A stretch of DNA of 64,000 nt from Streptococcus sp. bf_0095 (GTDB lineage Bacteria > Bacillota > Bacilli > Lactobacillales > Streptococcaceae). Of this stretch, positions 38,573 to 46,771 are shown one piece after another. Where the stretch lies: assembly GCF_004166885.1 (NCBI RefSeq), contig NZ_RCYU01000005.1, positions 23,881 to 87,880 on the forward strand. The letters are read 5' to 3'. How positions within the stretch are numbered: the first letter of the stretch is position 1; every line of letters begins with the position of its first letter. The notes under the pieces were generated by a model. The model had not been told where the DNA came from, made no database searches, and worked only from the letters and a program-made list of their open reading frames with translations. Both the position numbers and the translations under genes were made by a program.

Positions 38573-39300
38573 CGGTCAGCCTCTTTTGTTAGTGCAAGGT
38601 AAATCTCATTCAAATCCGCATCTGCCATACCAAATTCTGTCCGCAATTCTGCTAAAGTCCCCTGGGCGCGGACCTGTCCCTTATGGAGGATGACAAAGGC
38701 ATCGCACATTTTTTCAGCAGAATCCAGAACATGGGTACTCATTAAGATTGATTTTCCTTTCTCTTTCTCTGCATTCAATAGTTGAATTAAATCTGAGATA
38801 GCAACTGGATCTAGGCCTAAGAAAGGCTCGTCGACTATAAACAAACTTGGGTCAACAGCAAAGGCACAAATAATCATAACCTTTTGTTTCATCCCCTTAG
38901 AAAAATGGACAGGAAACCAATCCAATTTTTCCTCTAGTCGAAATTGCTTCAAGAGAGGAGTCACCCGCGCAAAAACAGCCTCTTGATCCAAATCATAGGC
39001 CATAGCTACTGTTTCAATATGCTCACGCAAGGTTAATTCTTCATAAAGACTAGGTGTTTCAGGAATATAACCAATTTTTTGGCGATAAGCACTTGGAGAA
39101 GTAGCTAGAGTCAAGCCATCAATCCGGATTTCACCAGCATAGGGACGCAGGAGACCTATAATTTCATTAATGGTCGTTGACTTTCCTGCTCCATTCAAGC
39201 CAATCAATCCAATCAATTGACCATCGCCAACCTCAAAACTAACATCTTTTAAGACAGGGATATTGACATAGCCTCCTGTCAGGTTTTTTATTTCTAACAT
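38569..39300 (-). CDS. ecsA: ABC transporter ATP-binding protein, EcsA-like
   Basis: A 243-aa ABC ATPase: Walker A GLNGAGKST, signature FSKGMKQKVMI, Walker B LFIVDEPFLGLD, and the H-switch STHVLDSAEKM. The YIPETPSLYEELTLREH segment after the Q-loop is typical of the EcsA/NatA group. It is first in the ecsA-ecsB-ccrZ-trmB cluster and divergent from hit, an arrangement shared by other streptococci and Bacillus. Confidence 0.92.
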   Translation of the reverse strand: MLEIKNLTGGYVNIPVLKDVSFEVGDGQLIGLIGLNGAGKSTTINEIIGLLRPYAGEIRIDGLTLATSPSAYRQKIGYIPETPSLYEELTLREHIETVAMAYDLDQEAVFARVTPLLKQFRLEEKLDWFPVHFSKGMKQKVMIICAFAVDPSLFIVDEPFLGLDPVAISDLIQLLNAEKEKGKSILMSTHVLDSAEKMCDAFVILHKGQVRAQGTLAELRTEFGMADADLNEIYLALTKEADR

Positions 39301-39367
39301 ATTTTCTTTGCTTTCTGGTATAATGTTCTTATATTATAACAAAATCTAGCTAAATTGAGGTATATTT
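39301..39367. promoter_or_regulatory. Divergent promoter region ecsA/hit
   Basis: The plus strand has TGGTATAAT (39317-39325 approx.), an extended -10 for hit. The minus strand has GTTATAAT about 15 bp away, a probable -10 for ecsA. The two promoters are within one 67-bp gap. No clear -35 boxes are visible. Confidence 0.55.
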
Positions 39368-39781
39368 ATGGTTTCGGATTGTATTTTTTGTAAGATTGTT
39401 TCTGGAGACATTCCTGCTTCTAAGGTCTACGAAGATGACCATTTTCTTGCTTTTTTAGATATCTCTCAGGTCACTCCAGGCCATACCCTTGTGATTCCAA
39501 AAAAACATGCCCGCAATCTGTTGGAAATGACACCAGATGAAACGGCTGCGCTTTTTAACATCGTTTCAAGAGTCACCAAAAAAGTGGAAGGTGCTACACA
39601 GCCTCAAGGAATGAACATCATTAGTAACATGGAAGAAATCGCAGGACAGTCTGTCTTCCACACCCACGTACATATTCTTCCACGCTACTCTCAAGAGGAT
39701 GACCTAAAGATTGATTTCATTGCCCACGAACCTGATTTTGACCACCTTGCCCAATTAGCCAAGGATATCTCAAACCATTAA
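39368..39781 (+). CDS. HIT family hydrolase
   Basis: A 137-aa histidine-triad protein (HinT/Hit branch) that hydrolyses nucleotide phosphoramidates or similar AMP-linked substrates. The zinc-type N-terminus CIFCKIVSGDIPASKVYED and the catalytic HTHVHILPR triad are intact. The exact substrate is not known. It is followed 13 bp later by a small hypothetical gene, probably co-transcribed. Confidence 0.95.
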   Translation: MVSDCIFCKIVSGDIPASKVYEDDHFLAFLDISQVTPGHTLVIPKKHARNLLEMTPDETAALFNIVSRVTKKVEGATQPQGMNIISNMEEIAGQSVFHTHVHILPRYSQEDDLKIDFIAHEPDFDHLAQLAKDISNH

Positions 39782-39794
39782 AAAGGAGCTTACT

Positions 39795-40088
39795 ATGAAA
39801 TTAAGAGATCTATTTTGGTTCGCGACTGGAGCAACCATCAGCTATCAACTTGTTAAAAATCGCGAACCACTGAAAAATGAATTCAACGAAACTAAACAAC
39901 TCACGGATGGAATCCAATCAAACCTTTCAATAATCAAAAAGAATATTGAAATCATCCAAGAGCAAAGAGTCCTTTTAAATCAATTACTGGAAGACTTTTC
40001 CTATAAAGCAAGGGTCTTCTCTCAGCAAGCCAATGCTTCTGTAGAACAAATCCAAACTATTTGGTCTGAGAAATCAAATCACGAATAA
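39795..40088 (+). CDS. Hypothetical protein, coiled-coil, linked to hit
   Basis: A 97-aa protein with a short hydrophobic N-terminal stretch (LFWFATGATISYQLV) and then a long helical, coiled-coil-like region (about 25-90: SIIKKNIEIIQEQRVLLNQLLEDF). No domain is recognised. The AAAGGAG site is 7 bases upstream of the ATG, and it lies in one operon with hit. Such a gene follows hit in other streptococci as I recall. It may be a membrane-attached helper protein. Confidence 0.8.
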   Translation: MKLRDLFWFATGATISYQLVKNREPLKNEFNETKQLTDGIQSNLSIIKKNIEIIQEQRVLLNQLLEDFSYKARVFSQQANASVEQIQTIWSEKSNHE

Positions 40089-40091
40089 GCA

Positions 40092-40127
40092 AAAAAGGTT
40101 TTGAGACAGTCGTCTCAAAACCTTTTT
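40092..40127. terminator. Bidirectional terminator
   Basis: A 16-bp perfect stem with loop AGTC (40108-40111). It lies between the hit operon and the convergent lytR gene. Confidence 0.93.
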
Positions 40128-40147
40128 ATTTTTAGAAGAGAAATGAT

Positions 40148-41317
40148 TTAGTTTCCTCCATCACCAGCTACTGTTGTATCCGTAGAAGGAGTCACTGCCG
40201 GTTGGTATTGTGTAATTGCTTCTGAGCTTACAGTAGTTTCTGGAACATAGGAAGGTTCATAATATCCTCCACCAGTATCCTGGCTCGATTCTACTGAAGC
40301 TTCACCACTTTCTGATGAAACAGTTCCACTAGCTTCGTCTCCATCTAATAAAACAGCACTCGTTTTAAGCTTGCGCAAAGGCGATAAACCAAGACTTTTA
40401 CGCAGTATATTCTGCATCTTCAACAGGTGTTCTGAAGTAACAATTTGGTAACTTCCGCCATCGGCAAGGGTAGCATCTTCACCTTTCAACTGTTCCATAC
40501 GAATGTTCTTCAAGGCATCTCGATAGCCCATCAACTGCATCAAACTATCCGTATCCAAGGAGATATTGGTCTGCATATTATCACTAACCGCTTCAATAAT
40601 TCCTTGATAATTGCTCAGACCATCCAAAGTCAATATTTTCTTGATGATCTTTTCGATGACTTCTCGTTGACGTTTTTGACGACCATAGTCTCCTTCTGGA
40701 TCTTGATAACGCATCCGTGAGTATACTAACGCTTGTTCTCCGTCAATTTCTTGACGACCAGGTGGAATTTTAGCTGTATATTCTGGTTCGTTTTCTTCAA
40801 TCGAAATATCGAAATCAAATGGATTGTTTACCGTTATTCCGCCGACCTTATCAACCAGTTGGACTAGGCCTTTCATATTGATCATCGCATAACGGTCAAT
40901 ATGAATATTCATCAAATCTTGGATGGTTTCAATGGCCAACTCGGCCCCACCTTGAGCATAAGCTGCGTTCAGCTTAGCTTGAACCGTTTCTCCATCCTGC
41001 GTAATATTGGTTAAGATATCCCGTTCCAAACTCATAATCGTTGTCTCACTCGTTTGTGGATTCACCGTCACCAGGATCATGGTATCACTGTTTCCTACCC
41101 ACTGATCCTCTCGTGAGCCTGATCCAGTATCGACCCCCATGAGCAAGATGGTCATTGGTTTGTTTTCTGCAATGACATTGTTTTCACCGCCGATTCCTTT
41201 ATAGGTCTTACTCAACGCATTTGTCGACTGATTAAGGATGGTCAGCCCGTACGCCCCAATCCCAATCGTCGTTACTGCTAACAAACTAAAAAACATTAAT
41301 AGAATTTTTTTAATCAT
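40148..41317 (-). CDS. lytR: LytR-CpsA-Psr (LCP) family cell-wall ligase
   Basis: LCP enzymes attach teichoic acids or polysaccharides from undecaprenyl carriers to peptidoglycan. A short cytosolic tail and one membrane segment (about 5-28) precede the LCP domain: ILLMGVDTGSGSR, SDTMILVTVNPQT, SLERDI with the catalytic Arg, AKLNAAYAQGG, and YSRMRYQDPEGDYGRQKRQREV. The C-terminal about 70 residues are Ser/Thr/Glu-rich. At 389 aa it is typical. It is last in tsaE-GNAT-lytR, with 4-bp overlaps, the same order as in pneumococcus. Confidence 0.95.
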   Translation of the reverse strand: MIKKILLMFFSLLAVTTIGIGAYGLTILNQSTNALSKTYKGIGGENNVIAENKPMTILLMGVDTGSGSREDQWVGNSDTMILVTVNPQTSETTIMSLERDILTNITQDGETVQAKLNAAYAQGGAELAIETIQDLMNIHIDRYAMINMKGLVQLVDKVGGITVNNPFDFDISIEENEPEYTAKIPPGRQEIDGEQALVYSRMRYQDPEGDYGRQKRQREVIEKIIKKILTLDGLSNYQGIIEAVSDNMQTNISLDTDSLMQLMGYRDALKNIRMEQLKGEDATLADGGSYQIVTSEHLLKMQNILRKSLGLSPLRKLKTSAVLLDGDEASGTVSSESGEASVESSQDTGGGYYEPSYVPETTVSSEAITQYQPAVTPSTDTTVAGDGGN

Positions 41318-41853
41318 TGATTCTGTCCATCTATCAGTTTGCCCATTAGGTAAACATCCAGATATTCCCCTTCCTTGTATACGCCTCTCTTTCGGAGGCC
41401 TTCAATTTCAAATCCTAGCGTTTGATAAAGATGGATAGCCCGTTCATTTCGAACTTGGACACTGAGTTCTAACTTCCGAAGGAGGTTGGTCCCTTCTGCC
41501 CATGCGATTCCTTCTTCTAGAAGAAGGCGACCTAAGCCTTTATTCCAGTATGCCTTCCGAATAACAATAAAGAGATCTCCAATATGACGCAAAGCCTTGT
41601 TTTGATCCGCGACAATATTTAAGACACCTACTAGATCCTCACCCAAGTATAACAAAAGACATAATTGATTGTCTGTTTGTGCTTGTTTTTTTGCATACAT
41701 TTCCAACTCTTGCTTGGTCATCCCAAGTCCTTCTGAAGATAAGGTCGTAAAATCAGATTCAGTCGCTACATCTTTAAAAAAGTCGAGTAAAGACTGTGCA
41801 TCCGACACTTCAGCCTCTTTCAAAAAGAGATCTAGTACCTGTTCCATCTTCAA
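41314..41853 (-). CDS. GNAT family N-acetyltransferase
   Basis: A 179-aa acetyltransferase with the acetyl-CoA motif AYWNKGLGRLLLEEGIAWA and the C-terminal ERAIHLYQTLGFEIEGLRKRGVY strand-helix. The substrate is unknown. The place between tsaE and lytR is conserved, and the gene overlaps both neighbours by 4 bp, so its translation is coupled to theirs. It resembles RimL/PaiA-type enzymes acting on proteins or polyamines, but this cannot be decided here. Confidence 0.9.
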   Translation of the reverse strand: MKMEQVLDLFLKEAEVSDAQSLLDFFKDVATESDFTTLSSEGLGMTKQELEMYAKKQAQTDNQLCLLLYLGEDLVGVLNIVADQNKALRHIGDLFIVIRKAYWNKGLGRLLLEEGIAWAEGTNLLRKLELSVQVRNERAIHLYQTLGFEIEGLRKRGVYKEGEYLDVYLMGKLIDGQNQ

Positions 41854-42299
41854 GCTCCTACAGAAGTCAGAAATGACTCCCTTAATTGTTCTGCACGTTC
41901 CCCGACAGCTGACAAGCGTATCTCGCGTCCGTCACCATCCTTGAGCAATTCAACCTTTAAATATCCAGCAGGAAGACTGGTCTCTAGCAACTCTCCCCAT
42001 TCAATGACGGTAACCCCTTCACCAAATAAAAAGTCATCCAAATCAATCGAATCTGGATCGTCCCCAATACGATAGACATCCAGGTGATACAAGGGCAAGC
42101 GGCCTTCATATTCTCTCACGATAGTATAAGTAGGACTTTTGATCATCTGGCGAATGTCCAAACCTTGAGCAAGGCCTTTTGTAAAGGTTGTTTTTCCTGC
42201 CCCCAAATCTCCAGTCAGAATCACTACATCCTGTTTTTCTAATCGTTGACCCAACTGTTTCCCAAGCGCAATCAACTCTTGTTCATTTTGACTTTTCAT
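41850..42299 (-). CDS. tsaE: tRNA threonylcarbamoyladenosine synthesis ATPase TsaE
   Basis: The ATPase that works with TsaB and TsaD to place t6A at position 37 of ANN-decoding tRNAs. The 149-aa protein starts at 42299 (MKSQNEQEL), chosen because homologues begin there. P-loop GDLGAGKTT is at 30-38, followed by SPTYTIVREYEG and the LYHLDVYRIGD signature. A -10 box ends 6 bases before the ATG, so the message may have almost no leader. It heads the tsaE-GNAT-lytR operon. Confidence 0.95.
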   Translation of the reverse strand: MKSQNEQELIALGKQLGQRLEKQDVVILTGDLGAGKTTFTKGLAQGLDIRQMIKSPTYTIVREYEGRLPLYHLDVYRIGDDPDSIDLDDFLFGEGVTVIEWGELLETSLPAGYLKVELLKDGDGREIRLSAVGERAEQLRESFLTSVGA

Positions 42300-42305
42300 T
42301 CCACC

Positions 42306-42311
42306 ATTATA
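42306..42311 (-). promoter_or_regulatory. Extended -10 directly before tsaE
   Basis: The minus strand reads TTGGTATAATGGTGGAATG: TGG plus TATAAT, then six bases (GGTGGA) and the ATG. Confidence 0.6.
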
Positions 42312-42376
42312 CCAAAAATAATTGATTCTTGCCCACAATTTTTCGTCAATCATCCTTCTAGCTCACTTGAAACAAT

Positions 42377-42413
42377 AAAAAGAAGCTTGGACCATTTGTC
42401 CAAGCTTCTTTTT
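42377..42413 (-). terminator. Terminator of the purine permease gene
   Basis: A 16-bp perfect stem (42377-42392 with 42398-42413) with loop CATTT and T-rich flanks on the minus strand. Confidence 0.93.
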
Positions 42414-42422
42414 ATTTCCATT

Positions 42423-43844
42423 CTAGTGCAAGGCCATACTGATAAAGTTCAGGATAAACAAAGCATCTAAAATCCAAATCATACTGTGAACCTCTTTGGC
42501 TTCACCTTTGACCAGTTTGGTTACTGTATAGGTAATAAAACCTGCTGCAATCCCATTTGTGATCGAATAGCTGAACCCCATAAAGATAGAGGTGAAGAAG
42601 GCTGGTACAGCTTCTGCCATATCATCCCAATGGATGTTTTTCAAGCTACTCAACATCATGATCCCAACGATGATCAAAATCGGTGCTGTCGCTGCTGTCG
42701 GTACAATAGCAAGAAGGGGACTAAAAATACTTGACACAGCAAAACAAAGGGCTACTACAAGGGCTGTCAAACCAGTCCGTCCACCAGCTCCAATTCCCGC
42801 AGCTGACTCAACATAAGTCGTCACATTCGAAGTACCTGCAATAGCACCAACAGATGTCGCTACAAGGTCTGAATAAAGGGCTTTATCCAATTTAGCGGAT
42901 TGATGATTTTCACCATTTGTGGCAACAATACCAACTTTTTCACCAGTTCCAATCAAGGTACCAATCGTATCAAAGATATCTGTCAAGGAGAATGCCAAGA
43001 TGGCCATCAAGGTTTCAGGAAGACGAGAAGTATTGGTAATCAAAGAACCTAATCCTTCTGAACCAAGTGCAGCTCCAAAAATTTTGCCAAGATCATTGAC
43101 AGCTGCTCCAAGATGGGTACTACCAAAGTCAATCGTTGAAAGATCAACAATTCCAAACACAATACCGAGGATTGTTGTCGTAAGGATAGAAAGGATAATT
43201 CCTCCTTTAATGCCCTTGATGACAAAGAAAACAGTAATGGCTAAGCCAGCCAAGGCAAGGAGGACTGTCGGACTATTGAAACTAACAAGTCCTGGGACCG
43301 CTGCAGAATTTGCTGTAATCGCTGCATTCGCTTTGTCAGCCCCTTCTCCTGCCACCGTATAGGTATGCGGATCAATCGAAAACTTCAACAAGCCAGCATT
43401 TTTAATTCCAACATAGGCCAAGAAAATTCCGATACCAGCTGAAATAGCTGAACGCAAAGCATTTGGAATGGACTCAATAATCATTTTCCGAACATTGGTT
43501 AATGTGATAACCAATGAAATTAGTCCGCAAATAAAGACCATTCCCAAGGCTTCTTTCCAAGAATAGCCCATCCCAAATACCACTGTAAAGGTAAAGAAGG
43601 CATTCAAGCCCATTCCTGGTGCTTGGGCATAAGGCAGATTCGCGTAGAAAGCCATCATGAGAGTCCCGACGACTGACCCAATAATGGTTGCTAGAAATAC
43701 TCCTTGAGCAGGCATTCCTGTTTGGGAGAGCATTTGAGGGTTTACAAATAAGATATAAGACATGGCAAAGAAGGTCGTTAAACCAGCTAATACCTCTGTA
43801 CGAACCGTCGTTCCGTGTTCAGATAGTTTAAAAAACTTATCCAT
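42423..43844 (-). CDS. NCS2-family guanine/hypoxanthine permease
   Basis: A 473-aa proton-coupled purine base transporter of the AzgA/PbuG/PbuO branch with 12-14 membrane segments. The N-terminus TVRTEVLAGLTTFFAMSYILFVNPQML, APGMGLNAFFTFTVV and TYVESAAGIGAGGRTGL are family landmarks. It is monocistronic. No guanine riboswitch was found in the 250-bp upstream region on its strand, so purine control, if any, is by another means. Confidence 0.94.
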   Translation of the reverse strand: MDKFFKLSEHGTTVRTEVLAGLTTFFAMSYILFVNPQMLSQTGMPAQGVFLATIIGSVVGTLMMAFYANLPYAQAPGMGLNAFFTFTVVFGMGYSWKEALGMVFICGLISLVITLTNVRKMIIESIPNALRSAISAGIGIFLAYVGIKNAGLLKFSIDPHTYTVAGEGADKANAAITANSAAVPGLVSFNSPTVLLALAGLAITVFFVIKGIKGGIILSILTTTILGIVFGIVDLSTIDFGSTHLGAAVNDLGKIFGAALGSEGLGSLITNTSRLPETLMAILAFSLTDIFDTIGTLIGTGEKVGIVATNGENHQSAKLDKALYSDLVATSVGAIAGTSNVTTYVESAAGIGAGGRTGLTALVVALCFAVSSIFSPLLAIVPTAATAPILIIVGIMMLSSLKNIHWDDMAEAVPAFFTSIFMGFSYSITNGIAAGFITYTVTKLVKGEAKEVHSMIWILDALFILNFISMALH

Positions 43845-43986
43845 TTTTCTAATAAACTCCTTAAAAAAAATAAATCTGCTCGCGACTCAATCACGAACAA
43901 TACTAATATCTTATCAAATATCATTCACTTTTACAAGAGATTCATCTGAACAATCTTTTCTGCCACATTATTTACCATTCGAAAGA

Positions 43987-44015
43987 CTGAAATTTTCCTA
44001 TTTATCTGGTATAAT
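43987..44015 (+). promoter_or_regulatory. Promoter of the HAD phosphatase gene
   Basis: CTGAAA (43987-43992), 17 bp and TGGTATAAT with the -10 at 44010-44015. The leader is about 75 bp with AAAGGA before the ATG. Confidence 0.75.
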
Positions 44016-44097
44016 GGTAGCATTCTTCTTAAAATATGGCACTTCTATACTCCTTATTTAGAGTAAGAAAAACCATACAAATGAAAGGATTCTTCCT

Positions 44098-44910
44098 ATG
44101 AATAAAAAACTAATTGCTGTCGATTTAGATGGCACCTTATTAAATTCTGAGAGCAAATTATCATCCTATACGATTGAAACCATCCGGAAAGTCAGTGAAC
44201 AAGGCCACCAGGTCATTATTACAACTGGGCGTCCCTATCGAATGGCAGATCACATCTATAAGGAATTGGGATTGGAAAGTCCCATGATTAACTTTAACGG
44301 CGCTCTCACTCATATTCCAAATAAAAAATGGTCGAAAGAACTATCCATGACCCTTGATAAAAAATACCTCCTCGATATGGTCGAGAGAGAAAATGACATC
44401 CAGGCGGACTTTATTGCAGGAGAGTACCGAAATAAGTTTTATGTCACCCATACCTACCACCATACGATTGATCCCGCCTTATTTGGGGTTTCAAAAATCT
44501 CCTCCAAAACAAAATTCGAAGCCCGTAAAGTTACCGAAAACCCAAACGCTATCCTCTTTCAAACACGCGCTGAAGATAAGTATGCTTTAGCCGAAGAAAT
44601 GCGTGATTACTACCATCACGAGCTAGAAATCAATAGCTGGGGTGGTCCCCTCAACATTCTTGAATGTGCTCCAAAAGGCGTCAATAAGGCCTTTGCCCTC
44701 AACTATCTCCTCGAGACTTACGGACTTAATCGGAAAGATCTGATTGCCTTTGGAGACGAACAAAACGATACAGACATGTTGGCTTTCGCAGGAACTGGTT
44801 ATGCAATGAAAAACGCCAATCCTGTCCTCCTCCCCTATGCCGATAAACAAACCGAGTATACAAATGATCAGGACGGCGTTGCTCGTCAACTAGAAAAACT
44901 CTTCCTATAA
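44098..44910 (+). CDS. Cof-type HAD-IIB family sugar phosphatase
   Basis: A 270-aa cytosolic haloacid-dehalogenase phosphatase. Motif I is DLDGTLLNSESKLS, motif II is the Thr in ITTGRP, motif III is the Lys in PKGVNKAFAL, and motif IV is AFGDEQNDTDML. The large C2B cap between II and III marks the Cof/YidA group, which dephosphorylates sugar phosphates, FMN or similar. The substrate is unknown. It is monocistronic, between a promoter and a terminator. Confidence 0.93.
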   Translation: MNKKLIAVDLDGTLLNSESKLSSYTIETIRKVSEQGHQVIITTGRPYRMADHIYKELGLESPMINFNGALTHIPNKKWSKELSMTLDKKYLLDMVERENDIQADFIAGEYRNKFYVTHTYHHTIDPALFGVSKISSKTKFEARKVTENPNAILFQTRAEDKYALAEEMRDYYHHELEINSWGGPLNILECAPKGVNKAFALNYLLETYGLNRKDLIAFGDEQNDTDMLAFAGTGYAMKNANPVLLPYADKQTEYTNDQDGVARQLEKLFL

Positions 44911-44922
44911 ATAAAGTGAATC

Positions 44923-44962
44923 GCTTGAATCACCTTTTACAAGAAAGGATTCAAGCTTTTTT
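44923..44962 (+). terminator. Terminator of the HAD phosphatase gene
   Basis: GCTTGAATC (44923-44931) with GATTCAAGC (44948-44956), followed by six Ts. Confidence 0.88.
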
Positions 44963-44995
44963 GTTTTCTCAAACATACGAAACTTTATAGGGACT

Positions 44996-45038
44996 TTTTC
45001 TGAAAATAATTTAACCAATTAAGTTTATTTTCAGAAAA
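44996..45038. promoter_or_regulatory. 14-bp inverted repeat upstream of adhP
   Basis: TTTTCTGAAAATAA (44996-45009) and TTATTTTCAGAAAA (45025-45038) form a perfect inverted repeat with a 15-bp spacer. Each arm carries the near-palindrome TTTTC(T/A)GAAAA. It sits about 20 bp before the cre/-35 region and looks like a paired operator for an unknown regulator. Confidence 0.6.
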
Positions 45039-45045
45039 TTTTTCT

Positions 45046-45090
45046 ATGTAAACGCTTGCTAACTGATGGAGTTTGTGATAAAATTAACAT
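45046..45090 (+). promoter_or_regulatory. adhP promoter with cre site and possible Rex box
   Basis: The cre site ATGTAAACGCTTGCTA (45046-45061) fits the WTGNAANCGNWNNCWW consensus fully. It overlaps the -35 TTGCTA (45056-45061); after 17 bp comes the -10 TAAAAT (45079-45084). TTGTGATAAAATTAACAT (45073-45090) across the -10 resembles a Rex site with one good and one weak half. CcpA repression is therefore likely, and NADH control possible. Confidence 0.75.
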
Positions 45091-45130
45091 AACAAAAATA
45101 AAAAAGGAGCCTAGCTCGTTTCATACGATA

Positions 45131-45190
45131 ATGATTCAAGTGATGTTACTTCTCGTTTTATTACCGTCTCTAATTCAACTAAGCTCTTGA
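45131..45190 (+). other. Possible 19-aa hydrophobic leader peptide before adhP
   Basis: A short ORF starting [14 protein letters not shown] and ending 11 bp before the adhP ATG lies in the roughly 110-nt leader. An AAGGAG is present but 20 bases upstream, too far for efficient use. Chance occurrence is quite possible. Confidence 0.25.
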
Positions 45191-45201
45191 GGAGGAAAAC
45201 T

Positions 45202-46224
45202 ATGAAAGCTGTTGTTGTAAATCCAGAAGGTACTGGTGTTGAAATTGTTGCAAACAAGGAGATGCGCCCATTAGAAACAGGGGAAGCTCTTGTTCAAATC
45301 GAATACTGTGGTGTCTGCCACACGGACTTGCACGTTGCTCACGGAGACTTCGGTAAAGTTCCAGGCCGTGTTCTTGGACACGAAGGAATCGGGATTGTTA
45401 AAGAACTTGCTCCAGATGTGACAAGTTTAAAAGTTGGTGACCGTGTCAGTGTTGCTTGGTTCTTCGAAGGATGTGGCACTTGTGAATACTGTACAACTGG
45501 TCGCGAAACTCTTTGCCGTACTGTAAAAAATGCTGGTTACTCTGTTGATGGAGGAATGGCTGAACAATGTATCGTAACTGCAGACTACGCAGTAAAAGTA
45601 CCAGAGGGATTAGATCCAGCCCAAGCTTCTTCTATTACCTGTGCCGGTGTTACAACCTACAAAGCTATCAAAGAAGCCAAAGCTGAACCAGGCCAATGGA
45701 TCGTTATCTATGGAGCTGGTGGCTTGGGTAACTTAGCTGTTCAATATGCCAAGAAAGTCTTCAACGCTCATGTCATCGCTGTTGATATCAACAATGATAA
45801 ACTCGAATTGGCTAAAGAAGTTGGGGCAGACTTTGTCATTAATGGTCGTGAAGTCGAAGATGTCCCAGGATTGATCAAAGAAAAAACAAATGGTGGAGCT
45901 CACTCTGCTGTCGTAACAGCCGTTTCTAAAGTAGCCTTCAACCAAGCAGTAGATTCAGTTCGTGCGGGTGGTCGCGTTGTTGCAGTCGGACTTCCTTCTG
46001 AAATGATGGAGCTCAGCATTGTGAAAACAGTATTAGATGGTATCCAAGTCATCGGTTCTCTTGTAGGAACTCGTAAAGACTTAGAAGAAGCTTTCCAATT
46101 TGGTGCAGAAGGTTTGGTAGTGCCAGTCGTTCAAAAACGTCCAGTAGAAGATGCTGTTAAGGTCTTTGACGAAATGGAAGCCGGAACCATTCAAGGACGT
46201 ATGGTACTTGACTTCACTAACTAA
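45202..46224 (+). CDS. adhP: Zinc-dependent alcohol dehydrogenase
   Basis: Reduces acetaldehyde to ethanol (or the reverse) with NAD(H) in fermentation. The start at 45202 ([10 protein letters not shown]) follows GAGGAGG; a TTG at 45187 is less likely. The 340-aa protein has catalytic zinc ligands around Cys36 and His60/Glu61, structural zinc Cys91, 94, 97 and 105, and the NAD Rossmann motif [11 protein letters not shown] (about 173-183). It is monocistronic, with a cre-bearing promoter. Close to AdhP/AdhA of lactic acid bacteria. Confidence 0.94.
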   Translation: MKAVVVNPEGTGVEIVANKEMRPLETGEALVQIEYCGVCHTDLHVAHGDFGKVPGRVLGHEGIGIVKELAPDVTSLKVGDRVSVAWFFEGCGTCEYCTTGRETLCRTVKNAGYSVDGGMAEQCIVTADYAVKVPEGLDPAQASSITCAGVTTYKAIKEAKAEPGQWIVIYGAGGLGNLAVQYAKKVFNAHVIAVDINNDKLELAKEVGADFVINGREVEDVPGLIKEKTNGGAHSAVVTAVSKVAFNQAVDSVRAGGRVVAVGLPSEMMELSIVKTVLDGIQVIGSLVGTRKDLEEAFQFGAEGLVVPVVQKRPVEDAVKVFDEMEAGTIQGRMVLDFTN

Positions 46225-46238
46225 ATAAACGAACCTAC

Positions 46239-46265
46239 AAGACTAGTCCAAGAGGGCTGGTCTTT
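46239..46265 (+). terminator. adhP terminator
   Basis: AAGACTAGTCC (46239-46249) pairs fully, using G-U pairs, with GGGCTGGTCTT (46254-46264), loop AAGA. The T-tract is weak (TTTGAATTT). Confidence 0.65.
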
Positions 46266-46290
46266 GAATTTAGACAAACTATTGTTTTAC

Positions 46291-46490
46291 ATAAAATAGC
46301 TAGATGATTTTCTTAAATGACTTTTACGTTTTAGTCATTTAAGAAAAGGAAAAAACTTTCCGCTGTGGGAAAAGTGCTTGAAACACAATTGTTTCAGACA
46401 CTCGGAATTATTGAGACCTTAGGCTCAATAATTAGTTATGGAACTTCGAAGAAGTTCGCTGACGTCCGTACTCACCTAAGGAAAGTTTTT
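46291..46490 (+). repeat. Structured pseudoknot repeat (BOX-like), copy 2
   Basis: The core is 46352-46488. The outer helix, ACCTTAGG loop hairpin, GAA-capped hairpin, CGCTGACGT and tail CCTAAGG (46475-46481) are nearly identical to copy 1. The variable hairpin is different in sequence yet paired: GTGCTTGAAAC (46374-46384) with GTTTCAGACAC (46391-46401). An upstream hairpin of 15 bp, TTTTCTTAAATGACT with AGTCATTTAAGAAAA, replaces a weak AT-rich one in copy 1. The flank ATAAAATAG(A/C)TAGATGATTTT is shared. Confidence 0.85.
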
Positions 46491-46513
46491 CATAAGACTA
46501 TGGCTTCAATCTG

Positions 46514-46541
46514 AGACCAACCCAATTGGGCTGGTCTTTTT
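46514..46541 (+). terminator. Second terminator after the repeat
   Basis: AGACCAACCC (46514-46523) with GGGCTGGTCT (46528-46537), one mismatch, followed by TTTTT. It resembles the terminator at 46239-46265, so the repeat lies between two similar terminators. The next 230 bp, up to the man promoter, show no gene. Confidence 0.75.
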
Positions 46542-46771
46542 CACTTTCTCATAAGCAGGGCCTACAAGGAGTTTCTATATCTTTATTTTACCCCTCAGAA
46601 GCTACTACTTATCTTTTCAGAAACTTCGAATCCCCTTCACTCCCATTTTGTCAAGGATTTCCAAAGGCTTTTCGAGTTCAGTCGTAAAAAACTCTGCTAG
46701 CACTCGAAGATAAATATTAACAAATTAATATATTAAAAACCTTCTTTTTCCTTTAATTTAGTACTGAAAAA

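Noticed and set aside
42919..43362. 147-codon open frame opposite the purine permease
   Set aside because: The frame follows the codon structure of the permease on the other strand, and no domain or start signal supports it.
43845..43990. Guanine riboswitch before the purine permease
   Set aside because: I looked on the minus strand for the conserved purine-aptamer core and paired loops and found only a short hairpin (CTCGCGA/TCACGAA), not an aptamer.
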